Notes under the pieces: generated by a model
Told to the model about the DNA's origin: nothing
The model's input: only the letters and a program-made list of their open reading frames with translations
Database searches by the model: none
From: Chelonoidis abingdonii
Taxonomy: Eukaryota > Chordata > Testudines > Testudinidae
Direction: 5' to 3'
Assembly (NCBI RefSeq): GCF_003597395.2
Contig: NC_133771.1
Location: 60,636,367 to 60,700,366 of the forward strand
Length of the DNA: 64,000 bases
Made by a program: the position numbers and the translations under genes
Part shown: positions 22,816 through 35,500 of the stretch, one piece after another
Position numbering within the stretch: the stretch's first letter is position 1
Layout of the letters: each line of letters starts with the position of its first letter

Positions 22816-25060
22816 TGTCTTATTAGTTTCGGTGATCTATGGCCATTATTAGGACAGAGCTTTTTAGCTTTGCAAAAGATGAGTAGTGAGTTAGTTTCAC
22901 TATGGGATCAGTTGAATGAAATGCTTGGAGGCAATTCTTCTATCCGAGAGAGCTCACCAATATAGAAAGCATTTAAAATACTTTTATAATGGAACTAATG
23001 AAGTTCACTACACATTTGGCGCAACACCAAGAGTGAGATTTTGTGCCTCTTAGACTACTCTATGGCTGTCCCTACTAATAGCTGTTCAATTTTTCAATTT
23101 TTTTCCAAACTGATACACAAGAACTAAATAAAGAAATGAAGAATTTGGAAGAAAGAATATTGGCCAATAGCCGTTGGTGTGCTAGAGCAGTGGTCAGAAC
23201 ATCTGGAGAGAAGAGATGGGGTTACATGCCACCTTTCTGCTCTCTTGGTCCTAGGGCTTACAAGGGCCTGAACTTGGCTTGGCACAAAGCTGCTGTAACT
23301 TGCAATAGTAGATATAGGACCCAATCAGCTGCTTTACTGGCCAGTGCATGGTTTTGTGGTCCTGCCCCTTCAAACTCTGACATGTCTTCTCCCCAACCTG
23401 GAATACCACCTATTCCGGGTCAAGCTCGGGGGTAGGAACTGCAGGAATGTGAATGCTCTGTAAGGATTGTTAGTTAATTGTTGCTGAGGATGCAACTCAC
23501 TAAGAGCTACGGTCTTTTTAATGTTGATGTTTTTGATAAAATGAGGCTTGCTGGCAGAACTTTATTTTATTTTTCTCTTCCCTTCTTAATTTAGGTTCCT
23601 TTGGAACTCTTGTTCTTCCAGCAGTAAGTATTCTTTTCTGGTGCTACTTGACATTCATAGTAAATGTTTATGTTGGATAACTGCAGTCTCTCAATGCTTC
23701 TTTTACTAACTTAGGTTGATGACATGATATATTTTAGTGTTGTGCAAAATGCAAATTATTTTCACACTCATAGAATGGATGCCCCAGCTGACCAGTGAGC
23801 CTGGGAGATCCAAATCCAAATGATTTGTAGCTTGTTACAGAATAATTGAAGGGTTTAGAAGGCAAGTCCCAGCATCAACTGGCATAGGACTCTAACATCT
23901 GAACAGCCTTTACACTGCTTAGTTTATGATTGGTAGACATCATTCTTCCCAACACACTAGATGAATAGTGACAAAACCCCCATCCACGAATATTAGATCA
24001 AAATTTTAAACAATTTCACCTTGATGGTGTTCATACACAATACTCTTTTGGAATTGCATTCTCTAGCAAACAGATTTTCCAACTTAAAACAATATGTTAA
24101 TCAGATATTGCAAAATGTATGTGGAAAGTGAATTCTGAATTTGTAATAATAAGTATTCACATTGGAAACCTGATCTTAAGAGTTATGCTATCCTATCAAG
24201 TAACACATTTTACCAAGGGCTAGTTTTCAAAGGTTCTGAGCATCTGCAACTCCAAATGAAGTCAATGGGAGATGCAGATGCTAAGCATCTTTAAAATTCA
24301 GACTCCAAATAATGTGTGTATTCAGTCAAAACAATTGAATGAGACTGACAAATATCAAATATTTGAAGCAACACTCATAGTGAACAGTTGGTGAATTTTG
24401 AGAAATCCATAGGTTACAATATATTTGCACAAAACTTTCATTCAGCAAACAGACTAAGAATTGCAGCCTATTCATGGATACTGCAGGAACAGAAAAGAGT
24501 TTAATTCACTGCTTGTATTAATTATTATGAATTATTTGCTCACTTCTTAAAGAACCACTCCCTTCTTAAACACCATTATTTCCCACAACCTTTGAAAGGA
24601 GGTAGTTGCTGTGATTTTAATACATAGTGAATAACCACATAAAGCAAGGGATGAAAACTGATTTTGAGCCAGATTCTGCCTATGAAAAGGCAGCTTTGTG
24701 ATGCTCCAGTGCTGTTCTAACAGGCCAGTGGGAGTCTTTCCTGGTGAGGGAATCCCTACAGCAACTCTAGGGCGCCCCTTCCAAGCTTTATTGCTGAAGC
24801 CTGGGTTTTGTTGGGGGAAATATGAATGTGACCAGAGCACGCATCAGTTCCTCATGATCCCCACCCACCATAGTGGTCTCTAGGAGACTAGTACAAGCCT
24901 GCACAATTTAGAGCAGCCCCGAGGCTGTGCTAATTTGTGATGAAGACTGAAATTGTGTACCGGCCAGTTCCAGGAAGCGTTAGATCTAAAGGTGGCTCTG
25001 ATGCAACCCGAGGAGTCTGTAGAGTTCATCTTATAGTGTTTTTAATTACTATCTGAAGCT
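22816..25060. other. non-coding stretch, nothing recognised except one palindrome
   Basis: I looked here for CD109 exon 2 and found nothing resembling it. Open frames at 23124-23435 and 24547-24883 overlap on both strands and carry no domain. Confidence 0.5.
24222..24300. repeat. palindromic repeat (CATTGA-core family)
   Basis: ttttcaaaggttctgagcat pairs with the complement of atgctaagcatctttaaaa, and gcaactcc with ggagatgc, around aaatgaagtcaatgg. This makes an 80-bp imperfect palindrome. Confidence 0.65.
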
Positions 25061-25068
25061 ATGATAAC

Positions 25069-25756
25069 TAAGGCTAAATTTGTTGTCATAGTTATTTTTA
25101 ATAAAAGTCAGGGGTAGATCATGGGCAATAAACCAAAAATTAATGGCGCCCGAGACCTGTTCGTGACTTTTGCTAAAAATAACAAGGGGGCAGGGCTAGA
25201 TACGGGGAGGATTGGAGTCCCATAGTGGGACTGACAAGCTGAGCTTGTCTACAGTGGCCGCAGTGGGGGGCGCAGCCATGGGGGGCACACAGCCCATGCT
25301 CCAGAGCTGGCCGCAACTGCGGGACAGGGATGTGTAGATCCAACTGAAGCTTCTGCCAAGCCCTGGCCACAGCCGGAGAGGGATGCACAACCCTGGGAAG
25401 CTGTGAAGGGGATGTGTGGCCCTGGCTGCAGCCCCACCAAGCCTGGGATGCTGTGAGGCTAGAGCACATGGACCCAGCAGAAGCCGCTGGGCAGGGGCAC
25501 ATAGCCCTGGCTGCAGCCCTTGGTGGAAGCTGCGGGGCTAGGGTGTGTGGTCCCGAATGTGGCATGTGGCCCTGGCTGCAGCCCCCAGCAGAAGCTGCAA
25601 GGCTGGGGCTGCAGGGTCCTGGTTCCAGCTAGCCTCAGTTGCAGGGCAGGGGCACATAGTCTCACCTCCGCCTCCTGAAGCATAGAAGTCATTGAGGTCC
25701 GGAAAAGTCATGGAATCCGTGACTGCCATGACCTCTGTGACTAAGTTGTAGCCTTA
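25069..25756. mobile_element. hAT-like non-autonomous element with perfect 8-bp TSD
   Basis: It is flanked by atgataac at 25061-25068 and 25757-25764. The ends are TAAGGCTA and TAGCCTTA, perfect inverted 8-mers. Further in, gtcatagttatttttaataa on the left and ggaatccgtgactgccatga on the right recur, in the opposite orientation, in the element at 46483. The GC-rich interior repeats ccctggctgcagccc at 25420, 25505 and 25570. Open frames there are compositional. Confidence 0.85.
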
Positions 25757-25764
25757 ATGATAAC

Positions 25765-27065
25765 TAATTCATTCTTTCAAGGGGAATTTTTTTTTTCGTT
25801 AGCATGGGTACAGTGTAATTGTCTGGTAATGCAATCTACATAATGTGTTACTGTGAGTTACTATTTTTGGTTGTCATATTTTCCTGGGCTGAGGTGAGAG
25901 CTCACGACAGTAACTGATGTGGTTTACAGCTGTACTTCTTTTATTCATAGCCCAACTATTATTATTACTGTTATTGTTAAGAAAAAGAAAGCGAGGGCAA
26001 GAATACCATTGTGAGTGAGAATCATTTTTGTCATGGCTGCGGCAGAAGGGAGTAATGAAAAAAGATGGAGAGTTTAAGTGGGAAAGCACATAATAAGCTC
26101 TTACTGGACACCACTCAAGAGTTGACTAACTCCTATTTGGTCAGGAAATGCCCTTTTTAGAGTATTTTTTTAATGGGGCTGAGGAGTTGGAGTTAATTGC
26201 TACCATTATTTTAGCAGTGACTTCCTGAGCTTGTGGTCTCTGTCAGCTGAGAAATGTAAGCAAGCATGCAAGATACTTTTAGTAAAACAGTTATGCTGCC
26301 TCGTTTCCCTATTACTGACTTCACATGCCTGATAATTTCCGACAACAGCATTAAGAAGAATGAAATAGCCAGGGTAGTGACAGGAAGAAAAAAAATATTT
26401 TTTTTCAGGACGTGTTAGCATTATTAGGAAGTCAAAAAGTGATAGAGTAACCCATTTTGGCTGCCATTATTAATAATAATAAAAATCTATGAAAAATATA
26501 TTTGAGAACTGCAAATAATCAATGTGGATTTTTCAGTAAAAAAAAATCAAAACAAATCCTTGCAAGTGTGCTCATATAATAATTATTAAGAATGTTTTCC
26601 ATTGCTATGATCAAAAGGAACAAGTTCTGTATTTGTTTTATCTGTTGTTTTGAAGGATCTTAATATTTCTTGGATTTTTTGATAGGGAATGTTGCCTGTT
26701 TCCACAATTAATACCATATAATTAAATACATTAAAATGTTTATAATTTTAACTTACATTTTTTTTTACATATTGAGCAAATTTTTTGACAAAAGTTATAA
26801 GTGGGGCTGTGTCCATTTAGTTAACATTTTCTAGACTATTTAGCCATGAAGTCTGACAGGCTTAGAAGACATGAATCATATGTTCTTGGCAGTGTCTCTA
26901 CTAAAGACTCCAGTTAAAAAAAAAAATCACCAAGTTTAGTGTGGCATTCCTCCTCAAAGATTTAGTTTGATAAGTCCTAATTTGAATGACGGTCTTGGTT
27001 TCTGTGATAAATGTGCATTTGGCATAGGAAACATATAGATATAACTAGAGAGAGAAAAGAGAAGA
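25765..27065. other. AT-rich non-coding stretch, nothing recognised
   Basis: No gene or repeat class could be supported. Short A/T homopolymers are common. Confidence 0.5.
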
Positions 27066-27435
27066 CAGTAGAACCTCAGAGTTATGAACACTAGAATTAT
27101 GAACTGACCAGTCAACCATACACCTCATTTGGAAGCAGAAGTACATAATAGGCAGCAGCAGCAGAGAGAGAGAGACAGAGAGAAAGAGAGAGAGAGAGAG
27201 GAGAGAGAAAGCAAATACAGTACAGCACTGTGTTAAATGTAAACTACTTAAAAAACAAACAAACAGGGGAAGGCAGCATTTTTCTTCTGCATAGCAAAGT
27301 TTCAAAGGTGTATTAAGTCAATGTTCAGCTGTAAACTTTTGAAAGAACAATCATAATGTTTTTTTTAGTTACCAACATTTCAGAGTTAGGAACAACCTCC
27401 ATTCCCGAGGTGTTCGTAACTCTGAGGTTCTACTG
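27066..27435. mobile_element. Tigger-like MITE
   Basis: The left end CAGTAGAACCTCAGAGTTAT and the right end gtaactctgaggttctactg are near-perfect inverted repeats of about 20 bp. TA follows on the right, while the left flank is decayed to GA. An inner second TIR (aattatgaactgacc / agttaggaacaacc) is also present. It encodes no protein and carries the (GA)n run at 27163-27210. Confidence 0.88.
27163..27210. repeat. (GA)n microsatellite
   Basis: A 48-bp purine tract of GA repeats has interruptions (gacagagagaaagag) and lies inside the Tigger-like MITE. Confidence 0.9.
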
Positions 27436-29360
27436 TATATTTTAAGATATTTTCCGGTATGCTGTACTAATGATTTTCACTTTTTTCACTTCCTTATATA
27501 AATAGAAAATTTACAAAGGAGAATAAAAATTCTCATTGATTTCTGTGTGCATACATGTATAGGTACACATTCTGTATAGACGTATGATTTAATCTGCATA
27601 GTAATTGTATGGCATTTTTCCCACTCTGGAAATTGCATCCACTTGTATGACCTTAAAACAAATTTTAAAAGCAAGAGAGAATTTATTTACAGAATATGGT
27701 ACAATATTTTTCAGCGCTGGGCCTGGTGAATTAACAGATGCAATTCTCATTACCAGTTTGAGATGTGCGTTTAATTTCCTGTATGTTTTACTGAAAAATG
27801 TCTATCTATTGCATTTAAGTTGATATGATTTCAGAGGATTTACTCCAGATTTACACCATTCTAACTGCAAACAGAAGGTCATGTCACACCATCATTTTTT
27901 TTAGCAGAAATCAGCTGGGTGTTTTGTTTAAAAATCTGATGGCGCAACACGACCCAGAATTAGGATTAGCATGGGTCAAGGATCCACAGTACCCACTCCA
28001 CAGGCTCACTTAGTATGTACCAGTGTCTTATTCAGGGTGAAACTCCCCTGTGTACCACCTGTCTCTCTACACTACTCAGGCCCTGTATAGGCACTGCTGA
28101 AAGGTTTTCTGCACGGGACCCGCGTAGAAAGCTATGATGGTGGCCAGCTGGGGGCAGAGCCTGGCAATTCACATTTATTATTGTTTTTCCTTGAAGTATT
28201 GGAGGGAGATAATTATTTTGAAAAGTATTATTAGAAAAATTATAATGTGTGCGCTACTTACAAACTCTTAAGCCACTGTAACATGGCCAAATCAAACCCA
28301 ATTTTCCCTGAAAGGCACTCTTCCTAGAGTGATGGCTCAGTTCCTCAAAGGTATTTAAGTGCCTAACCCCCTCCCCCATCCAATCCTGCATACTCTCCTT
28401 ATCAGGCCTTTTGCTCAATCTTTCCAGGAAAATTTATTAGCAGACAGTGACCAAGTCAGGAAAATTTCAGCCCCCAAAGTGAAAATTGCAGAAATTGCTA
28501 AGTAACTGAACTAAAAAAAGGAGAGGGGCAAGTTGGGTGGAAATACTTGGGCAAATTTTAACTATACATTTTTCTCTGTGCTCCAGTTATATATGTGCAT
28601 ACATAGAAACTCTCCTGCTTACATTTTAGGGAGTCTGATTATAGGCAGGAATAAGATGAAAATGTTTCAGAAAGGCACATCTGAATGAAAGTTCTCAGAC
28701 AACTAGCGGGTAATTGCAGGAATGACACTTTTAGAGTCAGACTCCTAGCTACCAAGTGCAATGTTTCTTCATGCTGGTGGGGCATGTTTAGGAAAACCAT
28801 GAGTGTTGGGTTCCATAACAGGCCAAGCTACTCAGGAAATAGGTTGGCTTGTTATGGAAGTCCAACAACCAACTCTGCGTCCAAACAGCTAAGGATTTCC
28901 ATATGGGGAGGAAAGATCACAGAGATGGGGATGATGGTAGAGTGCTCATCACCATCATGTCATGATTTTGCTCACAATGGAAAAGTACCTCTGTGCAATC
29001 AGAAGTAGTCTAAGTGGCTGCATATCCCAGGCAGTCTGCAGAGCTACTTACTGAGGAAGTTGCTTTTTCCTGGAGTGGGTCATTTGTTGCAGATTTCTCC
29101 AAAATGATATATTTAAAGACCAAACTATCTGGGTGGAAATGCACGTAGCAAAGCACTATCCGAAAACAGGAGACCTCTCAGGGAAGAATGGTACAGTTTT
29201 CACATTGAAAACATATTTCTCTTTTTGTGAACTAAATCAGTTGACTTGCTCCTAACAGTGTCAGGGTATACATGACATGTATTTATGAAACAAGCTTCCC
29301 TTCTTGTTTACAAACTGCAGTACATGAGACTGTAACAGAGATACTCTTTTTTTCTTTCAG
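27436..29360. other. non-coding stretch before the first CD109 exon
   Basis: No exon, promoter or repeat class could be supported. A 107-codon open frame at 28685-29008 has no recognisable domain and no matching splice sites. If CD109 exon 2 lies further 5', this is intron. Confidence 0.5.
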
Positions 29361-29591
29361 CTGCCTTTGAACAGCAGGCCTGGCAGTTATGAGTTACTGG
29401 TGAAAGGCCATGCTGAGGGCCAGCTGTTATTCTCTAACAGCACCAGCCTGTTATTTGAGCACAAGAGTATCTCTGTCTTCATCCAGACTGACAAGTCTCT
29501 ATATAAACCAGGCCAAGAAGTGAAGTTTCGGATTGTCACTGTTGATCCTGATCTCAAACCTTTCAAAACTTCTCTAAGCATATACATCCGG
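29361..29591 (+). CDS. CD109: CD109 exon A (human exon 3 equivalent)
   Basis: The exon has 77 codons, phase 0 to 0. The acceptor is tttttttctttcag and the donor is cgg|gtgagt. It starts [16 protein letters not shown], the end of MG1, and passes into MG2 with [21 protein letters not shown] is a glycosylation sequon. The exon has no methionine start because earlier exons supply the N-terminus. Confidence 0.95.
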
Positions 29592-32500
29592 GTGAGTACA
29601 CTTTGGAAATGTAGCAGTAAACTGGAATCAGCTTGACATTTGAATTTCCAGTCAAGTCAGGCTCCTGAGTATGCTCACATTTAACATGCAGCATGGGTTT
29701 TACTTTAGGACCCTCGAGGGAATTTGATTCAGCAGTGGTTGGCAGAGAAAGGTGATTTGGGTATGGTTTCCAGAAGATTTCAATTATCAACAAGCCCTCT
29801 ACTTGGAGACTGGTCCATACAAGTACAAGTCAATGTGAGTATTAACACTGTTGAATTGTATAGAAGGTTAGTTCCTCCTGCTGGACAGTGAAATTCTCCA
29901 CAGTTTAAGAATGAAATTTAAGTTTTCAATGAAGAGACAAAATAGAAACAAGTATAAGCCCTGAGGCTGAGGCTTCTTGAAGCCAGTGTGAGTCTGCCTG
30001 TACAGAGCTCATTGCAGGACTGAGGCTATAGGATGGGAAAACTAACAAAACCTAGGTAAAGGTTTTAATAGTATATGGTTTTGTAGCAAACTAGAATTCT
30101 GGACATTCTAAATTAAGGTGCATATTTCATCCTGAGTTTTGAGTTTTGGTTTTGACAGTTAATGTTACAACTTAAATGTTGTTTAAAATTAGTTAGGTTT
30201 TTAGAAGTATATCTTTATGAAAGAAAGAAGTCATGGGAGGTTGCAAGCAGACTGTTCTGGTGTCTTGAGAAGAGGCACACTTAGATTTATTAATGACAGG
30301 CAAGTTTACAAAAAATCAACATGGTATGCAGCCAGTCACTGGCTCAAGAGGCCATAGACTCAAACACTGGAGCTGTAATTTTAAAAAGGGCTGGATAGTT
30401 TTATTACATCAGAAGCTCAGAAATTTACACTAGTGACTGGGAGAGCCATTAAAATGACTGAGTTATGCACAATAGCAAATACTTGAGTAATAAAGCAATG
30501 ATAAGGCATCCCAAAATGTATCACTAAACTTGTTTAGTTGGTAAGTTGTAATTTATAAGAGTTTCTAACTGTTTACGATATTTCTGCACAGTCTATGAAA
30601 TGTTGATTTTCATAGGGCCCTATTAATAGGACTCTGTATGACTGCAGGGGTTCATCCCCTAGCAGCTTCCAGTGCAGGATTGGGAGCTTCTACAGTACAC
30701 CTTTAAGAGAAGATATAGTTCATAATTATAATAAAAACAAAAATGATTCTTTACAAAATCATAAAATGTTACTATAAATTCACTCAGTCTAGATAGGTTT
30801 CAGAGTAGCAGTCGTGTTAGTCTGTATCCGTGAAAAGAACAGGAGTACTTGTGGCACCTTACAGACTAACAAATTTATTTGAGCATAAGCTTTTGTGGGC
30901 CAGAGCGCACTTCATTGGATGCATAGACTGGAACATACAGCAAGAAGATATGTATAAATACAGAAAACATGAAAAGGTGAAAGTGGTGGAAGCCATACCA
31001 ACTGTAAGAGGCCAATCAATTGAGATAGCTATCATCAGCAAGAATAATAAAAAAAACCTTTTGAAGTGATAATTGAGATGACCCATTCTGTGTGGACTCC
31101 TCCTGAAGGTCGAAACAACAGACTGGACTTCTATCTACTTCTAATAATGGTTCCGTCGACGTGCATGGCTGAAAATTGGAAAAGTGCGCATCACTTGCCC
31201 CCAACCTCAGCCGTGCTGAACACAATTGCCATCAACAGCCTCCGGAACAACTCTGACATCATAATAAAAAGGCTGACAAAGGAGGGCTGTTGTCATCATG
31301 AATAAGTTGGATATATGAACAAGAGGCTTAGGCAGCTCTCTAAATCCATATTCTACAGGCCATTACTCTATCCCACTGATGATTACCAAAGAAACTACAC
31401 CATCTGCTCAAGAAACTCCTTGAAAAAGACAGGACAGATCTTGTCCAGACACATCCTTAGACCCTGACAAAAGATATTCTATTTTCTACCCGATCCATAA
31501 AGCTGGATCCTGGCTGCCCCATCAATCTAAGCATTGGCATTCTAAGCATGGGATTGTCTGGCTTATGTGACCCCCCCTCAGGCCCAACACTACCAGCACC
31601 CCAGCTATCTTCAAGACACCACTGACTTCTGAGGAAACATATATCCATCTCGGTGATTCTTCCAAAAACACCATCCTGACCACTGTGGAGCAGAAGCCCA
31701 ACCACCAACATTCTCCACACAAAGATGGGACTAACAAGCATCAGGATAGTATCCTCCGATAATATCCGGCAAACCTGGTGGCTAAACTTTGTGACTTTGT
31801 CCTCACCCACAACTGTTTCACATTTTGGGGACAATATCTACTTCAAAGTCAGCGCACGCTGTGGGTACCTGCATGCCCCCACGTAGGCCAACATTTTTTA
31901 TGACTGACTTAGAACAACGCTTCCTTAGCTCTCGTCCCCTACACCCTACTGTACTTGCGCAACATTGATGACATCTTCATTACTAGGACCATGGAAGAAG
32001 CCTTGAAGAATTCCACCATGATTTAACAATTTTTCGTGCCACCGTCAACTTCAGCCTAGACCAATCACTACAATGCATTCCATTCCTAGACACTACTGTG
32101 CTATAAGCGACTGGTCATATAAACCCCCCAGGACCGGCATCAGGGTTTCTGGGCCCTAGGCGATCGGGACAAATTTCGCTGCCCTGTGTGCGGGTCTCGC
32201 GGCTCCGGCGGAGCTGCCGCAGGCGATATCCTGTGGCAGGTCCACGGAGCCGCGGGACCGGCAGACCGTCCGCAGTACGACTGCGGCAGGACCACGGATC
32301 CTCCTGACCAGGGGGGGGGGTTGCCCTGGGCTGCTGCGTCACGCGGCGGCTCCGCTGACCGGGGGGGGGTTGCTGGTGCTGCGGCAGCGGTCTCCGACAC
32401 CCGGGAGGGGGTGCCCTGGCTGCCGGGCTGCGGCTCGTCTGACCCCGGGTGGCGGTCGCCCCGGCTGCCGGGTCACGGGCGGCAGCTCGCTGACCCTGGG

Positions 32501-35500
32501 GGGGGTGCGCCCTGGGCTGCCAGGTCGTCGTGCGGCGGCTCCCTGACCCCGGGATGGGGGGGGGGCGCCTCTGGGCTGCCGGGCTGCGTGGCGGCTACCT
32601 GACCCCGGGGGTGGGGGTGGGGCGCCTGGGCTGCCGGTCGTGCGGCTCGGGGCTCCCTGACCCCGGGGGGGGGGGGCCTGGGCTGCCGGCTGCGGCGCGG
32701 CGCGCTGACCGGCGGCGCCCTGAGTCGGGGACACCTAGGCTGCCTGGCGGCAGCAGCGCTGTGCCAGCAGCTCAGCCTCTCCAGCAGCAGCGGCTGCAAC
32801 ATTTAAAATTTTTTTGGGAGCGCCACTTTTTGGCGCCCCCAAATCTTGGCACCGTAGCAACGCCTAGTTCGCCTAATGGTTGCACCGGCCCTTGCACCCC
32901 CGCCCCATTATCGGAAACTCTACTCACCGCTTGTGCTTACCTACATGCCTCCAGCTTACCATCCAGGCACATACCACATGATCCATTGTCTACAGCCAAG
33001 CTCTAAGATACAATCGCATTTGCTCCAATCTCTAGACGAACAAACACCTACAAGATCTCTATCAAGCATTCTTAAGCTACAAATACCACCTGCTGAAGTG
33101 AAAAAACAGATTGACAGTAGCCAGAAAGTACCCAGAAGTACCTACACAGACAGGCCACTAAGAAAATAACAGATACGCCACTAGCTGTCACCTCAGCACC
33201 CACTAAACTCTCCAGTGCACATCAAGATCTACCACCTATCCTGAAAAGATCAATCCTCGCCTCACAGATCTTGGGAGACAGACCAGCCTTTGCTTACAGA
33301 CAGCTCCCAAACTCCTGAAGAAGAATACTTGCAACCACGCAATCCGCACCCTCAACATTATAAACAGAGCTATCCTTGCAACAAAGCCCTGAGAACATCT
33401 CACGGTTATACCGCCCTCCACGACCAGGAGGTTCAGACGAGCCAGACGCCAGAATCTATAGATTGACACCATCATAGACCTAATCACATCAGCACGCCAA
33501 TCAGGTGACTCGTTCAGCTGTACATCTACCAACGATGATATATCATCATCTGCCAGCAATGCCCTTTGCCATATATCATGGCCAAACCGGACAGTCCTTT
33601 ACGCAAAAAGAATAATGGACACAAATCTGACATCAGGAATCATAACTATCAAAACCAATGGGAAACACACTTCACCTTCACTCAGTGACAGACTTGAAGT
33701 GGCAATTTACAACAAAACATTCAAAAACAGACTCCAAAGAAGACTGCTGACTTGATATTATATACAAATTAGATACAATTAACTTAGATTTGAACAGAGA
33801 CTGGGAATGTAGGGTCCATTACACTAATTTAATCTATTTCCCCATTTTAAGTATCCTCATCACCTTATTGGGTCATCTCGATTACACTTCAAAAGTTTTA
33901 TTTTTTTTCTTCTCCTGCTGATGATAGCTCATTCCAATTGATTGGCCTCTTACAGTGATGGCAACTTTCTCTTTTCATTATCTTAATTCTATCTCCTCTC
34001 TATCTCGCTATCTCTGTTTTTCATGAATATCTTCTGCTGTGTGTTCAGTCTATGCATCTAGTGAAAGTGGGCTGGTATCTCCATTACCAATTAATGCATC
34101 AGACATAATTTGTTATACTTCTAAGGAGGGACAGTTTCAGGCACAGCTCTAGGCAAGCGGTGCTTGAGGGGGCAGCCAACGTGAAGGGGTACGCGTCATG
34201 TCTAGGCTCTTCATGCAGTGGTCCCTCAGTCCCTTCGAGCAAAGGATCTTGCACACTGATTGTTGTCAAGATAAAGCAGCGGTCGGTAGAGCTGCCGCCG
34301 ATCAAATCGTGGCTTTTTTTTTTTTTTTTTTGCACGCTGCTTGGTGCAGCAAAAACCCTGGAGTCGGCCCTGTCTCTAAGGTGCCACAATACTCCTGTTC
34401 TTTTTTCAGTCTAGATAAATGTTGGATAGTCAATTGCAATGCATAAGAAGGGTACTTTTTTTAAAAAAAATGTTGCCCACTAGATGTCAGTGAAACCAAA
34501 GAAAAGGCTTAATTCAAAACTAGGGTAAAAGCACTAAGCATCACTGAAACCAGCATGCTTTAGGCATTGCAACAGAAAAATTCTATGATGTTCTTTGCAC
34601 TAATGCAGGGCTTTAGCATTATTTCTCCTTGACAGCAGAGACAAAATTTTAAGGGTACATTTGATTCCCACAGGGGGAAACAATATACAAATTTATTGTA
34701 TTCTATATTCATTTACTTATAGTGCTGATTTGAAAATTTTTCAGCAAAATATTTTTCCGTTGAAAATACTCCTTTACTGAAACTGAATTTCTGTGGGAAC
34801 CTGTCAATTCTGATGAAATTTGGTTAGAAACAAGATCAAAATGAAATGTTCATTAAAGTTGAAACATTCCATTCCAATAAGGTCAAAACAGAACATTTCA
34901 ACCATATCCAAAATGCTTAGTTTCTATTTTTTCTAAATGAAATTGTCAAAATCAACATGTTCCCATGGGAATTTTTGATTTTAGTTAAATGATTCAGTTT
35001 AAATTAAATGGAAGGATAATCAAAACCAGTTAGTTAATTATGGTTTTTGATTTCTAAAGGGCAGACTTTGGGAAATTTAAAGAAATTAGTTAAATCAACT
35101 AGACTGAAGAGCTCAAGGACGTAAATGTGGAAGACACTTGGAATTTCTTTAGATCAGTTATACAAAAACTATCTGAAATTTGCATCTCCAGCAACAGGAA
35201 AAAATTGGTAGAGAAGAGCTCCAGACCCAGCTGGATGAATAATCATCTCAAAAAAAAATATTAACAGGAGTAAGCAAAGCACCTATGAGGAATGGAAAAA
35301 AGGGTTGATCCGCAAAAAAGCTACATTGTGTAGGTTAGAAAATGTAGGAATAAAGTGAAAAATGCTAAAAGTCAAGCTGAATTAACTCTTTCCAAGGAAA
35401 CTAAAATAAATAGTTTTTTTAGTTATGTAAATAAAAAGAGAACACGGAAGGATGAGGATGGGCAATTGGGCAGTGTAGATGGGAAGGAGATTAAAGATAG

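Larger units (their letters stand above)
30796..34405 (+). mobile_element. Penelope-like retroelement (Neptune type), nearly full length, dead
   Basis: It is flanked by a perfect 12-bp duplication, tcagtctagata, at 30784-30795 and 34406-34417. The ends are inverted copies: 30798-31090 (tttcagagtagcag..., aatttatttgagcataagc, agctatcatcagcaa) is mirrored by 33860-34130 and 34376-34405. Between them are RT fragments: [17 protein letters not shown] wording near 31273, then [19 protein letters not shown] near 31947 (a decayed form of the RT catalytic YxDD box). Near 33030-33170 is [16 protein letters not shown] decayed GIY-YIG end region (CTSTN, then a GHKSD-like segment) lies near 33520-33640. 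Frameshifts, stops and two insertions (32129 and 34127) inactivate it. It lies in the 14.2 kb intron of CD109. Confidence 0.9.

Noticed and set aside
28685..29008. 107-codon frame upstream of exon A as a missing exon
   Set aside because: No CD109-like residues, and its ends do not coincide with usable splice sites.
1..29360. CD109 exons 1 and 2
   Set aside because: I searched by eye for a signal-peptide exon and for an exon ending just before LPLNS in the correct phase, and found none. They are probably upstream of the window.
29592..29636. Exon A continuing to a stop at 29636
   Set aside because: A GT donor with strong consensus (gtgagt) follows cgg, and conserved CD109 sequence resumes at 29709 in phase.
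32140..33006. Long proline- and glycine-rich frames on both strands
   Set aside because: They come from the GC-rich, G-run-containing repeat of the nested DNA element. Stop codons are rare in such DNA.
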